Origin: Paraburkholderia phenazinium
GTDB lineage: Bacteria; Pseudomonadota; Gammaproteobacteria; Burkholderiales; Burkholderiaceae
Direction: 5' to 3'
Assembly (NCBI RefSeq): GCF_900141745.1
Contig: NZ_FSRM01000002.1
Span: 2,418,001-2,482,000, forward strand
Length of the DNA: 64,000 nucleotides
The notes below the pieces were generated by a model. It was not told the DNA's origin, made no database searches, and was given only the letters and a program-made list of their open reading frames with translations. Made by a program: the position numbers and the translations under genes. Of the stretch, positions 24,182 to 33,653 are shown in pieces; position 1 is the stretch's first letter, and each line of letters starts with the position of its first letter.

Positions 24182-25501
24182 ATGGAATCCGTTCAACCCA
24201 CCGAGGCGCCTGGCGGTACCGCTCCGCGTCTTTCGAAGTTCGGCGCGGTACTGCGCGTGACGAGCGGCAATTTCCTCGAACAATTCGACTTCTTCCTGTT
24301 CGGCTTCTACGCCACGTACATCGCGAAGACGTTTTTCCCGGCCGCCAGCGAGTTCGCCTCGCTGATGCAGACCTTCGCCGTCTTCGGGGCCGGCTTCCTG
24401 ATGCGGCCGTTAGGGGCGATCGTTCTCGGTGCATATATCGACAAGGTGGGGCGCCGCCGCGGCCTGATCGTCACACTGGCGATCATGGCGAGCGGCACGA
24501 TCCTGATCGCGATTGTGCCGGGCTTCGCCACGATCGGTCTGCTGGCGCCGGCATTGGTCCTTCTGGGCCGTCTGCTGCAGGGCTTTTCCGCGGGAGCGGA
24601 GCTGGGCGGCGTGTCGGTCTATCTGGCCGAAATGGCGACACCCGGCAAGAAAGGCTTTTACACGTCATGGCAGTCGGCCAGCCAGCAGGTAGCGATCGTC
24701 GTGGCGGCGGCACTCGGCTATGCGCTGAACCTGCTGCTGACGTCTGCGCAAATCGGTGCCTGGGGCTGGCGCCTGCCGTTCCTGATCGGTTGCTTGATCG
24801 TGCCGTTCCTGTACGTGCTGCGCCGCTCGCTGCAGGAAACCGCTGAGTTCCAGGCGCGCCGGCATCATCCGGCGACGGCTGAAGTGTTCCGCTCGATGCT
24901 GACCAACTGGAAGACCGTCATTGCCGGGATGATGATGGTCGCGATGACCACGACCACGTTCTACCTGATCACCGTCTATACGCCGACCTTCGGCCGCGCC
25001 GTGCTGCATCTGAGCACATCGGACGCGCTCGTCGTCACGCTGCTGGTGGGCGTATCGAACTTTATCTGGCTGCCTATCGGCGGGGCGATCTCGGATCGTA
25101 TCGGCCGGCGTCCACTGTTGCTGTTCATTTCCGCGCTGGCCATCGTGACGGCGTATCCGGCATTGGAATGGCTCGCGCATGCGCCGAGCTTCCTGCGCAT
25201 GCTGACCGTGCTGCTGTATTTCTCGTTCTTCTTCGGTGCCTACAACGGTGCGATGGTGCCGGCCTTGACCGAGGTGATGCCAGTCGAGGTGCGGGTGGCC
25301 GGCTTCTCGCTCGCGTTCAGTCTGGCAACCGCAATTTTTGGCGGATTCACCCCGGCCGTTTCGACTTTCCTGATCGAGATGACCGGCGACAAGGCCGCGC
25401 CCGCCTATTGGCTGATCTTTGCGGCCCTGTGCGGTTTCGTGGCGACGCTGGTGCTGTATCGCCGCGGCGGCGCGGCCGAGTTGCAGGCGAAACTGGGGTG
25501 A
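24182..25501 (+). CDS. MFS transporter, metabolite:H+ symporter type (citrate/tricarballylate-like)
   Basis: 439 aa with 12 predicted membrane spans. The N-terminus ([20 protein letters not shown], then [11 protein letters not shown]) and the [20 protein letters not shown] loop between TM2 and TM3 are those of the MHS subfamily closest to CitA/TcuC citrate or tricarballylate symporters. [20 protein letters not shown] marks TM4-5. AGGAGA precedes the ATG at 24182; 12 open codons upstream are not used. It lies 114 bp after the FRG gene and could belong to the same unit or be independent. Substrate is probably a polycarboxylate. Confidence 0.88.
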   Translation: MESVQPTEAPGGTAPRLSKFGAVLRVTSGNFLEQFDFFLFGFYATYIAKTFFPAASEFASLMQTFAVFGAGFLMRPLGAIVLGAYIDKVGRRRGLIVTLAIMASGTILIAIVPGFATIGLLAPALVLLGRLLQGFSAGAELGGVSVYLAEMATPGKKGFYTSWQSASQQVAIVVAAALGYALNLLLTSAQIGAWGWRLPFLIGCLIVPFLYVLRRSLQETAEFQARRHHPATAEVFRSMLTNWKTVIAGMMMVAMTTTTFYLITVYTPTFGRAVLHLSTSDALVVTLLVGVSNFIWLPIGGAISDRIGRRPLLLFISALAIVTAYPALEWLAHAPSFLRMLTVLLYFSFFFGAYNGAMVPALTEVMPVEVRVAGFSLAFSLATAIFGGFTPAVSTFLIEMTGDKAAPAYWLIFAALCGFVATLVLYRRGGAAELQAKLG

Positions 25502-25546
25502 CACCAACAGCGCACGGGACGCGTGAGTGGCGGTGTCCCGTGCCTG

Positions 25547-26452
25547 CTATCGCAGTGCCGCAGCCAGCCGCTTGCGCGTAAGCCAGCGCACAGCGAGAAG
25601 ACAGCTCACCATTACCGTGAGCGACAACACCGTGGTCATCGTGCCGAGCGCGTAGATCACCGGTGTCGTGACCGACGTAGTAAGTCCCTGCAATTCCAAC
25701 GGCAACGTGTTCTGATCGCCGATAGCCTGCGAGGTCCGGGCAATCTCGTCCCACGAAAGCGTGAAGCCAAACATGGCCACGCCGATCACGGAAGGCCCGA
25801 TGATCGGCAGCACGATATGCCTGAAGTTTTGCCATGGCGTCGCGCCAAGATCGCGTCCCGCTTCTTCATAGGCCGGATTGAAGCGATTGAATACGGCGAA
25901 CATCACGAGCAGACCGAACGGCAAGGTCCACGTCAGATGCGCACCGAGTGCCGAGGTGAAGAGGCCCATCGTAGTGGAATAGTTGTCGACGAATGCCTGG
26001 TTGCCCAAAGCAGTGGCCAGATACTTGATACCGCTATCGAGCAGACGAAACGTCAGGCCGATGCCAAGCGACACGATGATCGAAGGCATGATCAGGCTCG
26101 CCACCGACACATAAAACACCGCCGTATCGCCGCGAAACCGCTTGCGGAACGCGAGTCCCGCTGCCACTGAGAACAGCACGGTCAACACCGTCACGGCCAG
26201 CGCGAGGCGCACCGAGCGCAAAAACGCTGCCCAGATATCGATATCGCCGACGCCGTCGCGCAGCACCGAGAACCAGTGCAGCGAGACGCCGCGCATCGGG
26301 AACGTGAGGCCGCCTTCCGGTCCCTGGAACGAGAGAATGAAGATGGTGATGACGGGGCCATACAGAAACAGCACGAATAGCCCGAACAGCAGCGCCAGCC
26401 AGTAGAAACTGGCCGGGCGGCGCTCGCGATGCTTGCGGCGGGCGATCTGCAT
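25547..26452 (-). CDS. ABC transporter permease, PotC type
   Basis: 301 aa with six hydrophobic spans and the permease loop YEEAGRDLGATPWQNFRHIV near residue 190. It belongs to the spermidine/putrescine group of type-I permeases. It is the last gene of a four-gene minus-strand importer (ATPase, binding protein, PotB-like, PotC-like), with one base between the PotB-like stop and its start. Substrate is a polyamine-like or other cationic compound by family; not proven. Confidence 0.9.
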   Translation of the reverse strand: MQIARRKHRERRPASFYWLALLFGLFVLFLYGPVITIFILSFQGPEGGLTFPMRGVSLHWFSVLRDGVGDIDIWAAFLRSVRLALAVTVLTVLFSVAAGLAFRKRFRGDTAVFYVSVASLIMPSIIVSLGIGLTFRLLDSGIKYLATALGNQAFVDNYSTTMGLFTSALGAHLTWTLPFGLLVMFAVFNRFNPAYEEAGRDLGATPWQNFRHIVLPIIGPSVIGVAMFGFTLSWDEIARTSQAIGDQNTLPLELQGLTTSVTTPVIYALGTMTTVLSLTVMVSCLLAVRWLTRKRLAAALR

Positions 26453-26453
26453 G

Positions 26454-27368
26454 TCAAAGCTCCTTGCGGATGTCGACCACCCGCGTCAAACCCCACACGA
26501 TCATCAACACCACGGCGAGCAGGATGATCGCGTTGGCCGCCGCCGCCGGAAACTGCAGATAACCGGTTTGCACCTGAATGATCTTGCCGACCGAAGCGAT
26601 CTGCTGGCCGCCCATCACGCCGACGGTCAGGAAGTCGCCCATCACGATGGTGATCACGAAGATCGAGCCGATCACAATGCCGGTTTTGGATAACGGCAGC
26701 ACCACGTCGCGGATCACCTGCCAGCCGCTGGCGCCAGCGTCGCGCGCGGCTTCGAGGAGCGAACGGTCGATCCGCATCATCGCGTTGAAGATCGGCACGA
26801 TCATGAAGAATGTGAAAAGGTGGACGAAGGCGAGCACCACCGAGAAATTCGAGTACAGCAGCCATTCGAGTGGCGCGTCGATCAGATGCGCGCCAAGCAG
26901 CGCCTGGTTGACGAGGCCATTGCGGCCGAGCAGCGGGATCCACGAGATCATGCGGATAACGTTCGACGTCCAGAACGGAATCGTGCAGATCAGGAACAGG
27001 ATGGTCTGCATCGCCGTCGTGCGCACGTGGAAGGCCAGAAAGTAGGCAATCGAGAAACCCAGTACGAGCGTCACCGCCCAGACGATCACGCAGAATTTGA
27101 TGGTGGACAGGTACGTCTTGAAGGTGACGCACATATCCGTCATCGACGAACAGCCGTCGAAAATCGCCCGGTAGTTTTTCAGCGTGAAGGCGGGGATGAT
27201 CTGATATTCGTTGTAGTCCCAGAAGCTGACGATCAACGTAATGACGAGCGGCACAATGAAGAACAGCAGGAAGGTCAGCGTCAGCGGCGTCGCCTGCAGC
27301 CAGGCCGGCGTGCGGCGGTGCCGCACCGGTTGATCCTGCGCGTGGGTGGAAAGCTCGATCGATGCCAT
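26454..27368 (-). CDS. ABC transporter permease, PotB type
   Basis: 304 aa. The first membrane helix (TPLTLTFLLFFIVPLVITLI) is followed by a periplasmic loop with a conserved tryptophan (SFWDYNEYQIIPAFTLKNYR), then five more spans, with the coupling loop LEAARDAGASGWQVIRDVVL near residue 205. It pairs with the PotC-like permease as a heterodimer. 88 bp separate it from the binding-protein gene. Confidence 0.9.
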   Translation of the reverse strand: MASIELSTHAQDQPVRHRRTPAWLQATPLTLTFLLFFIVPLVITLIVSFWDYNEYQIIPAFTLKNYRAIFDGCSSMTDMCVTFKTYLSTIKFCVIVWAVTLVLGFSIAYFLAFHVRTTAMQTILFLICTIPFWTSNVIRMISWIPLLGRNGLVNQALLGAHLIDAPLEWLLYSNFSVVLAFVHLFTFFMIVPIFNAMMRIDRSLLEAARDAGASGWQVIRDVVLPLSKTGIVIGSIFVITIVMGDFLTVGVMGGQQIASVGKIIQVQTGYLQFPAAAANAIILLAVVLMIVWGLTRVVDIRKEL

Positions 27369-27456
27369 GGCGGGATATCCGTCGTCGGGAAAACTGCGGT
27401 TGCTACCGCGTTATGCAGCAGCAACCGCGGCCTGTCTTATACAGGTGTGCGAAGAA

Positions 27457-28752
27457 CTATGCGGCGATGAACTCGTTCCACTTCTGGACCATATAGATGT
27501 TCTCGTCCATCACGGCGTTCCAGCACGCAATCGCACCCATGCGCTCGTCGTACGAGCCGCCGTCGCGCACGGTGCCGGCTTTCTCCAGCAACTGCCCGTC
27601 CGGCGCATGGATGTCCTGCGCGGCCGGCTTGCCTTCGATCCAGTAGTCCCACTCGTACGGTTGCATGTGCGTCTTCGCGGTCTCGAGCACACCTGAGTAA
27701 TAGCCCTGGCGCATCAGATAGGCACCCGCCCAGCCGTCCTGGAACCAGTTGACGAACTCGTAGCCGGCATCGAGCTTGCGGCCTGTCAGCGAGCGCGGGA
27801 AGGCGAAGCCCGAGGCCCACGAGCGATAGCCTTCCTTGAGGGGCTGGAACTTGCAGGCAACGCCCATCGTGCGCACCTTCGTCACGGCTGGTGACCACAT
27901 CGACTGGATCACCACTTCGCCGGAGGCCATCAGGTTGACGCTCTCGTTGAAGTCCTTCCAGAAAGCGCGGAACTGGCCGGAGCGCTTGGCGTCGATCAGG
28001 ATCTTGATGGTCTGATCGATCTCGGCCTTGGTCATGTTGCCCTTGTCGCCGTACTTGACGTGGCCCATTGCTTCGATGGCCATCGCCGAATCCATGATGC
28101 CGATCGCGGGAATGTTGAGCAGCGCTGCCTTGCCCTTGAACTCGGGGTTCAGCAATTCGGCCCAGCTGTTGATAGGGCGTTTGATCAGGTCAGGCCGAAT
28201 ACCGAGCGTGTCCGCGTTATAGGTGGTCGGAATCAGCGTCATCCACTCGGTTGGTGTGGCCGAGAACTCGGTGGAGCGCGGACCCGTCAGGAACATCACC
28301 TTCTTCGGCGCAGTGCCCTGGTCGCCGATCTTCTTGCCGTTCACTTCGCCCTTGGTGAGCACCGGCGTGATCTTGTCGGCGAGCTTGATCTTCTTTGCGT
28401 CCATGCCTGCGAGCGTGCCCGCGGGAATCAGCTTCTTCAGCGAGAAATATTCGGTATCGACGATATCGAACGAATTGGGCTGCGTGATGATGCGTTTGGC
28501 GACGTCGTCGGTCGTGACCGGAATATATTGAATCTCGATGCCGGTATCTTCCTTGAACTTCTTCGCGATGTCGGAGCTCTGGTTGACGGCCGTGCCCAGA
28601 TAGCGCAATACGATTTTCTCTTGCGCATGCACGTACGGGAAGCCGGCAATGCCGGCCGCTGCAACCGCGCCCTTGATGAGCGTGCGGCGCTTCTGGCCTT
28701 TGTCCGTCAGCTCGGATTCGGCCGCGGCCGGGCGCTCGTTCTGCTCACTCAT
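27457..28752 (-). CDS. ABC transporter periplasmic binding protein, PotD type, Tat signal
   Basis: 431 aa. A twin-arginine motif in GQKRRTLIKGAVAAAGIAGF (~19-38) predicts Tat export, unusual for a PotD homologue. The mature part has the spermidine/putrescine-binding layout (VLRYLGTAVNQSSDIAKKFK near 50; VDTEYFSLKKLIPAG near 98; FVNWFQDGWAGAYLMRQGYY near 355). The ATG at 28752 has AGGAG upstream; the open frame runs 10 codons further but without a ribosome binding site. Ligand: polyamine-like, inferred. Confidence 0.9.
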   Translation of the reverse strand: MSEQNERPAAAESELTDKGQKRRTLIKGAVAAAGIAGFPYVHAQEKIVLRYLGTAVNQSSDIAKKFKEDTGIEIQYIPVTTDDVAKRIITQPNSFDIVDTEYFSLKKLIPAGTLAGMDAKKIKLADKITPVLTKGEVNGKKIGDQGTAPKKVMFLTGPRSTEFSATPTEWMTLIPTTYNADTLGIRPDLIKRPINSWAELLNPEFKGKAALLNIPAIGIMDSAMAIEAMGHVKYGDKGNMTKAEIDQTIKILIDAKRSGQFRAFWKDFNESVNLMASGEVVIQSMWSPAVTKVRTMGVACKFQPLKEGYRSWASGFAFPRSLTGRKLDAGYEFVNWFQDGWAGAYLMRQGYYSGVLETAKTHMQPYEWDYWIEGKPAAQDIHAPDGQLLEKAGTVRDGGSYDERMGAIACWNAVMDENIYMVQKWNEFIAA

Positions 28753-28849
28753 TGCATTCTCCTCAGGTGACGTTCTGCTCATATGACGTTCTGGTGGGGT
28801 GTGACAAAAAAACGGTAAAGGCTAGTCTGGGTAACCCAAAAGAGACGGC

Positions 28850-29908
28850 TTAGGCGGCCAGCGGATGAGCATCTTGCTCGTTCCACCACACGACCACCCG
28901 TGCCTCGGGTCCGAGACGCGCGGGGTCGTAGTCGGCGTCGCTCACGAGTGAGACGAGTTCCGGTGAGCCGTCGAGTGGCACGAGTGTCATGCGCAGATGG
29001 GTACCCTGGTATTCGGCTTCGCGTACGATGCAGGGCACGCCGCCGATCCGCGCGAGACCGCCGTCGCCTGCGGCCGCCTGAACAGGTGTGACGCCATGCG
29101 GCACCACGCGCAAATGGTCCGCACGCACGGTAAACAGGCGCCCATTGGTACTGAATACGTTGTGGCCGCCGAGAAAACGCGCCACGAACTCGGTACGCGG
29201 ACGGTTGAAGACTTCGTGCGGGGTGCCGCTTTGTTCAATATGGCCGTGACTCATCACGACGACCAGATCGGCCAGCGCCATCGCCTCTTCCTGGGAGTGC
29301 GTAACATGCACGAAGGTGATGCCGAGCTCCTTCTGCCAGCGCTTGAGCTCGGCGCGCATCTGTACGCGCAGGAACGGGTCGAGTGCCGAGAGCGGTTCGT
29401 CGAGCAACAGGCAGCGCGGCTGGTTCAGCAGTGCCCGCGCGAGCGCGACGCGTTGTTGCTGGCCACCGGACAATTGCGCGGGCTTGCGTTCGGCGTAGGC
29501 GGACATGGCGACCAGTTCCAGCAGTTCGCCGGCACGCTTGCGGCGCGCGTCTTTCGCGACGCCGCGCATCTTCAGGCTGAACGCGACGTTGTCGAGCGCG
29601 CTCAGGTGGGGAAACAGGGCATAGCTCTGAAATACCATCGCCGTGCCGCGCGCCGCGGGTTCTTCGCGGGTGACGTTGCGCCCGCCAAGCAGTATGTCGC
29701 CCTCGGTGACCGATTCATGTCCCGCGATCATCCTGAGCGTCGACGTCTTGCCGCATCCGGACGGGCCGAGCAGACAACAGTACTGGCCGCCCGGTATGCG
29801 CAGGTCGATCGCGTCGACGGCGAGTGCATCGCCGTATTGCTTCGAGACGTGCACCAGCTCGATATCGGCGGCCTCCGTGTGGAGCACGGTTGAAGCAGGC
29901 TGGATCAT
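28850..29908 (-). CDS. ABC transporter ATP-binding protein, PotA type
   Basis: 352 aa. Walker A GPSGCGKTS near residue 48, Q-loop MVFQSYALFPHLSALDN near 91, signature LSGGQQQR near 144, Walker B CLLLDEPLSALD near 166 and a C-terminal TOBE-like domain (~280-350) as in PotA. First gene of the four-gene importer; 97 bp upstream of the binding protein gene and divergent from the NodB-like hydrolase, with 283 bp between their starts that must hold both promoters. Confidence 0.92.
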   Translation of the reverse strand: MIQPASTVLHTEAADIELVHVSKQYGDALAVDAIDLRIPGGQYCCLLGPSGCGKTSTLRMIAGHESVTEGDILLGGRNVTREEPAARGTAMVFQSYALFPHLSALDNVAFSLKMRGVAKDARRKRAGELLELVAMSAYAERKPAQLSGGQQQRVALARALLNQPRCLLLDEPLSALDPFLRVQMRAELKRWQKELGITFVHVTHSQEEAMALADLVVVMSHGHIEQSGTPHEVFNRPRTEFVARFLGGHNVFSTNGRLFTVRADHLRVVPHGVTPVQAAAGDGGLARIGGVPCIVREAEYQGTHLRMTLVPLDGSPELVSLVSDADYDPARLGPEARVVVWWNEQDAHPLAA

Positions 29909-30191
29909 GAAGAAGAGGTCCTCGTGAACGGTACAGGCGGATCGCGTGCGAACCTCTCAAATGCAAGACATATGCCATGCGCTTCGACTCGGCCCTGACA
30001 ATCGCCAACGCGTTGCGCCGTCTAATGTCTGCAAGTTGGCTCACATATTGCAAACGATCGGAAGCTCGAATCGCTAACGATCTGAAGCCCCGTTCTTGCG
30101 CAATAGCGGTGCGTCTTCGGTCCGTTGCGGGGCATGGCAACGCCAAACCGGTTCATGTGGAGCGCTAACCGTTACTCATGGCTCATTTGAA

Positions 30192-31157
30192 ATGACAGAC
30201 TCACGGAACATGCCTGAAGCGCGCGATCGCGCCCGCGACCCGATCGCAACGCATGGGCGCTTTCCTTATCGGCCTATTACGGATACCGACGGCTTTCGCT
30301 GGCCGGGAGACACCGGACTTGCGGTGTATCTGGGCTTCAATATCGAACACTTTGCTTTTGGCGAGGGTCTGGGCGCGGCGCTCGGCCCCATCTCGCCGCA
30401 GCCGGATGTGCTCAATTACAGCTGGCGCGAATACGGCAACCGGGTGGGCGCATGGCGTTGCCTCGAACTGTTCGACCAGCTCGAGATGCCGGCAGGTACG
30501 CTCATCAATACAGCGCTCTACGATCACTGCCCGGAGTTGATTGCCGCCTGCGTTGCACGTGGCGACGAACTGATCGGCCATGGACACACCAACGCGCACC
30601 GGCAGAGCGATCTCGACGAAGACGCCGAGCGCGAGCTGCTCGTGCATTGCCGCGAACGGATTGCGGCGCAAAGCGGCACGGCGCCTTCGGGCTGGCTCTC
30701 GCCGTGGATCTCCGAATCGCACCTGACGCCTGATCTGCTCGCGCAGACCGGCTATCGCTACACACTGAACTGGTGCCACGACGACCGGCCTGTGCGCATG
30801 GCGACCCGTGGTGCACCGCTATGGTCGATTCCTTATCCGCAGGAACTGAACGACTTGCCGATGCTGGTGGGCCGGCAGATGGACGCGTGCGCGTTTGCCG
30901 ACATGATCGTCGATCAGTTCGACGAAATGCTCGAGCAGGCCAACCGCGGCAGCAAGCCCCAGGCGCTGGTGATGGGGATTGCCCTGCACCCCTATCTGGT
31001 GGGGCAGCCTTACCGGCTCCGTCATCTGCGCCGTGCGCTCCAGCATATTGCCGCGGCACGTTCGAGCGGTGACGTGTGGGTGACCACGCCAGGGGGCATC
31101 GTGGCACACATGGATGAAGTGGAGCGCAACGCGGGCACACATCAGAGAACACTATGA
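30192..31157 (+). CDS. NodB/PuuE-like polysaccharide deacetylase family hydrolase
   Basis: 321 aa. The overall pattern is that of the PuuE allantoinase / peptidoglycan-deacetylase-like branch: YLGFNIEHFAFGEG near 36 (where NodB proteins carry TFDDG), GDELIGHGHTNAHRQSDLDE near 125 with the metal-type histidines, and PSGWLSPWISESHLTPDLLA near 165. It should hydrolyse a C-N bond of an acyl amide or cyclic amide. The ATG at 30192 is used, 32 codons inside the open frame. It overlaps the GntR gene by four bases (ATGA) and is divergent from the PotABCD-like importer, so it probably processes the imported compound. Confidence 0.82.
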   Translation: MTDSRNMPEARDRARDPIATHGRFPYRPITDTDGFRWPGDTGLAVYLGFNIEHFAFGEGLGAALGPISPQPDVLNYSWREYGNRVGAWRCLELFDQLEMPAGTLINTALYDHCPELIAACVARGDELIGHGHTNAHRQSDLDEDAERELLVHCRERIAAQSGTAPSGWLSPWISESHLTPDLLAQTGYRYTLNWCHDDRPVRMATRGAPLWSIPYPQELNDLPMLVGRQMDACAFADMIVDQFDEMLEQANRGSKPQALVMGIALHPYLVGQPYRLRHLRRALQHIAAARSSGDVWVTTPGGIVAHMDEVERNAGTHQRTL

Positions 31158-31891
31158 CCGTGAAATCCAAGGCGGCCGCCACCGGGCAGAAGACCAAAGA
31201 CCATGATGCCGAAGACGACACTGCGGTGGAAGCCCGCATCTATCAGTCGATCTTCGACGGTGTGCTCGACCATCGTCTGACGCCGGGCACGAAGCTGCCG
31301 GAGCCGCAGCTATGCCAGTTGTTCGGAGTAGGGCGCGCGGTCGTGCGGCGGGTGCTCGAAAAGCTGGCCTATGACGGTATCGTCGTCCTGCGGCCTAACA
31401 AGGGTGCGGTGATCGCAGCGCCCACTCCCGAGGAAACCCGCGAGATTTTTGAGGCACGCCGCGCGCTGGAGCGCACGCTCGTGGAACTGGCTGTGGAGAA
31501 GGCCAGTGCCCGCGATATCGAAGCACTGCGGCAGCAGCTTGCCGAGGAGCACAAGGCAATGCACCGCTTCGACCAACCGGCGTGGGCCCGCCTGACGAGC
31601 TGCTTTCATTTGCGCATCGGTGCGCTGGCCGGCAACTCGATCCTGCAAAACTATTTGACGGAGCTGATTTCGCGTACTTCGCTGATTGTTGGGGTATACG
31701 AAGCACCGGGCAATGCGCCGTGCGAGCACGACGAACATGCGGCGATCGTCGATTGCATCGAGGCGCGCGATGCAGCTGGCGCGGTCGCCCGCATGACCTC
31801 GCATCTGCGCGAGCTGGAAGAGCGTATCGAAACATCGCGCATGCCGGGTGAGAAGAGCCTCGCGCAATTGCTGGGGATGACCGAGGCCTGA
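31154..31891 (+). CDS. GntR-family regulator, FCD (FadR) subgroup
   Basis: 245 aa. Winged HTH in the N-terminal third (LPEPQLCQLFGVGRAVVRRV near 50; YDGIVVLRPNKGAVIAAPT near 74), then the all-helical FCD ligand domain with the metal-type residues in CFHLRIGALAGNSILQN near 157 and HDEHAAIVDCIEARDA near 195. Translationally coupled to the NodB-like hydrolase, so it is the probable repressor of the hydrolase and divergent importer, with a metabolite of the pathway as effector. Confidence 0.9.
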   Translation: MTVKSKAAATGQKTKDHDAEDDTAVEARIYQSIFDGVLDHRLTPGTKLPEPQLCQLFGVGRAVVRRVLEKLAYDGIVVLRPNKGAVIAAPTPEETREIFEARRALERTLVELAVEKASARDIEALRQQLAEEHKAMHRFDQPAWARLTSCFHLRIGALAGNSILQNYLTELISRTSLIVGVYEAPGNAPCEHDEHAAIVDCIEARDAAGAVARMTSHLRELEERIETSRMPGEKSLAQLLGMTEA

Positions 31892-31923
31892 CTACTCGCG
31901 GTGTGCCTGTCGCCAGATCGCGT

Positions 31924-33537
31924 TCAGGGCGCAGCGTCCACGTCTTCGTCTTCAACGCTCATGGCCCGGCCATCGCTGCGGGGGTCGTGCGCACCGTAGG
32001 CGGTGCCGTCCGCATCGATTCGTATCGCGCCGGGATGGCCCGCAAGCGGACTTTGTGCCGGGATCGCGCTCACATCATGACCGCGTGCGGCCAGCGCCGC
32101 GAATACGTCGGGGCCGGCATCCTCTTCGAGTTTGAGCGCATCGCGTGTGTCCGAGAAGGTCTTGCCGAGTAGAAAGCGCGGACGGGCGAGGGCGCTGAGC
32201 GGGTCCATGCCGTAGTCGATCACGCGCGTGAGCACGGCCGCGAGCGTTTGCGGTTGACCATCTGCTCCTTGCGTGCCGAACAGCAGGTGCGGACGTCCAT
32301 CCTTCAGATACATGCCGGGGTTAAGCGTGTGAAATGGCCGCTTGCCAGGCTGCAATGCATTGTGATGCGTGGGATCGGTGCTGAACGATGCGCCGCGGTT
32401 GTGCCACAGAATCCCGGTGTCGCCTGCGACGACGCCACTGCCCCAGTCGAAGTAGACCGTCTGCAGGACGCTGACGCTGCGGCCGTCGCGATCCGTGGCG
32501 CCGATGAACACCGTGTCGCCGGGGCGAAACACATGCGGCCAGGGACGCGCGGTCTGCATGCTGATGGAGCGGGCATGAGCGTCGAGCGTGGCATCCGCGA
32601 GCATCGTGTCGACCGGTACAGTCCGGAAATCCGGATCGCAGACGAAGCGGTCCCGGTCGATGAACGCGCACTTCACCGCTTCCACAAGCAGATGGTAATA
32701 GTCGGCGCTGCCTTCTGCGATGGATCCGAGATCGAAGCGTTCGAGGATGCCCATGATCTGCAAGGTCGTGACACCTTGCGTGGGCGGGCGCATGCTTACC
32801 AGTTCACCGCCACGATAGGCGACGCGCACGGGAGGCTCGCCGCGTGCGCGGGTTTTCGCGAGGTCGGCTTGTGTCAGTGGCGAGCCGGCTTCCTGCAAGC
32901 CGCGCGCGATTCGTCCGGCCAGTTCGCCCTCATAAAACTCGCGCGCACCGAAGCGCGCGATGTGCTCGAGGCTACGTGCCAGCGCGGGTTGGACGAAGCG
33001 ATCGCCGATGGCAGGAATCCGGCCGTCTGGTGCAAACGTCTTCGAGAAGCCCGGCAGTGCCTGCAGTTCGCCCGCACGCAGACTTTGCCAGAAGTGCTGC
33101 GAGGGCGTGATGGGAAAGCCGTTGGAAGCGTAATCGATCGCCTTTGCGAACAGCGTCGACCAGGGCGTTTGGCCTTGCCATGCAGACTGGCTGATCGCAT
33201 ACACCTGATCCCATGTGTCGACGGTCGCCGCTGTGGTTAGCGCGGCTGCAGCGCCGCGCACAGGGATGGCGCCGGAGAACGCAGGCAGTGCAGCCGCCGC
33301 CTGGCCGATGCCCGACACGGTGCGCAACAGGCCGTTGCGATCGCCGATCACCCAGAATGCGTCACCACCGAGGCCGGTGAAATGCGGGTAGGTCACACCT
33401 AGCGCTGCGCCGATGGCGATCGCCGCCTCGATTGCATTGCCGCCTGTGCGCAGCACATCGAGCCCCGCGGCGCTGGCCAGCGCATGCGGACTGGTAACCA
33501 TGCCTCCATTGGAACAGGCGAGTTTTGGGTTGTGCAT
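31924..33537 (-). CDS. Gamma-glutamyltransferase family protein
   Basis: 537 aa from the ATG at 33537 (GGAG upstream; 18 further open codons ignored). The Ntn-hydrolase fold of gamma-glutamyltranspeptidase is clear: N-terminal MVTSPHALASAAGLDVLRTG, TGLGGDAFWV near 54 and the processing site RPGDTVFIGATDRDG, where Thr342 aligns with the catalytic N-terminal threonine of E. coli Ggt (T391). Downstream GSGVVAGDTGILWHNRG is canonical. No signal peptide is seen, so it may be cytoplasmic, unlike classical periplasmic Ggt. It converges on the GntR gene with 32 bp between and may hydrolyse a gamma-glutamyl derivative made or imported by the neighbouring cluster. Confidence 0.88.
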   Translation of the reverse strand: MHNPKLACSNGGMVTSPHALASAAGLDVLRTGGNAIEAAIAIGAALGVTYPHFTGLGGDAFWVIGDRNGLLRTVSGIGQAAAALPAFSGAIPVRGAAAALTTAATVDTWDQVYAISQSAWQGQTPWSTLFAKAIDYASNGFPITPSQHFWQSLRAGELQALPGFSKTFAPDGRIPAIGDRFVQPALARSLEHIARFGAREFYEGELAGRIARGLQEAGSPLTQADLAKTRARGEPPVRVAYRGGELVSMRPPTQGVTTLQIMGILERFDLGSIAEGSADYYHLLVEAVKCAFIDRDRFVCDPDFRTVPVDTMLADATLDAHARSISMQTARPWPHVFRPGDTVFIGATDRDGRSVSVLQTVYFDWGSGVVAGDTGILWHNRGASFSTDPTHHNALQPGKRPFHTLNPGMYLKDGRPHLLFGTQGADGQPQTLAAVLTRVIDYGMDPLSALARPRFLLGKTFSDTRDALKLEEDAGPDVFAALAARGHDVSAIPAQSPLAGHPGAIRIDADGTAYGAHDPRSDGRAMSVEDEDVDAAP

Positions 33538-33653
33538 CGGAACTCCGGTACGGCAGAGGTGCCGCTCTGTGTCCGAGTATAGAGGGCACATCAGCGCTGG
33601 AAAAGTGCAGATGGCGTGATACGGCGCATCTGTGCTTTTGCGTGTCTCCGCGC

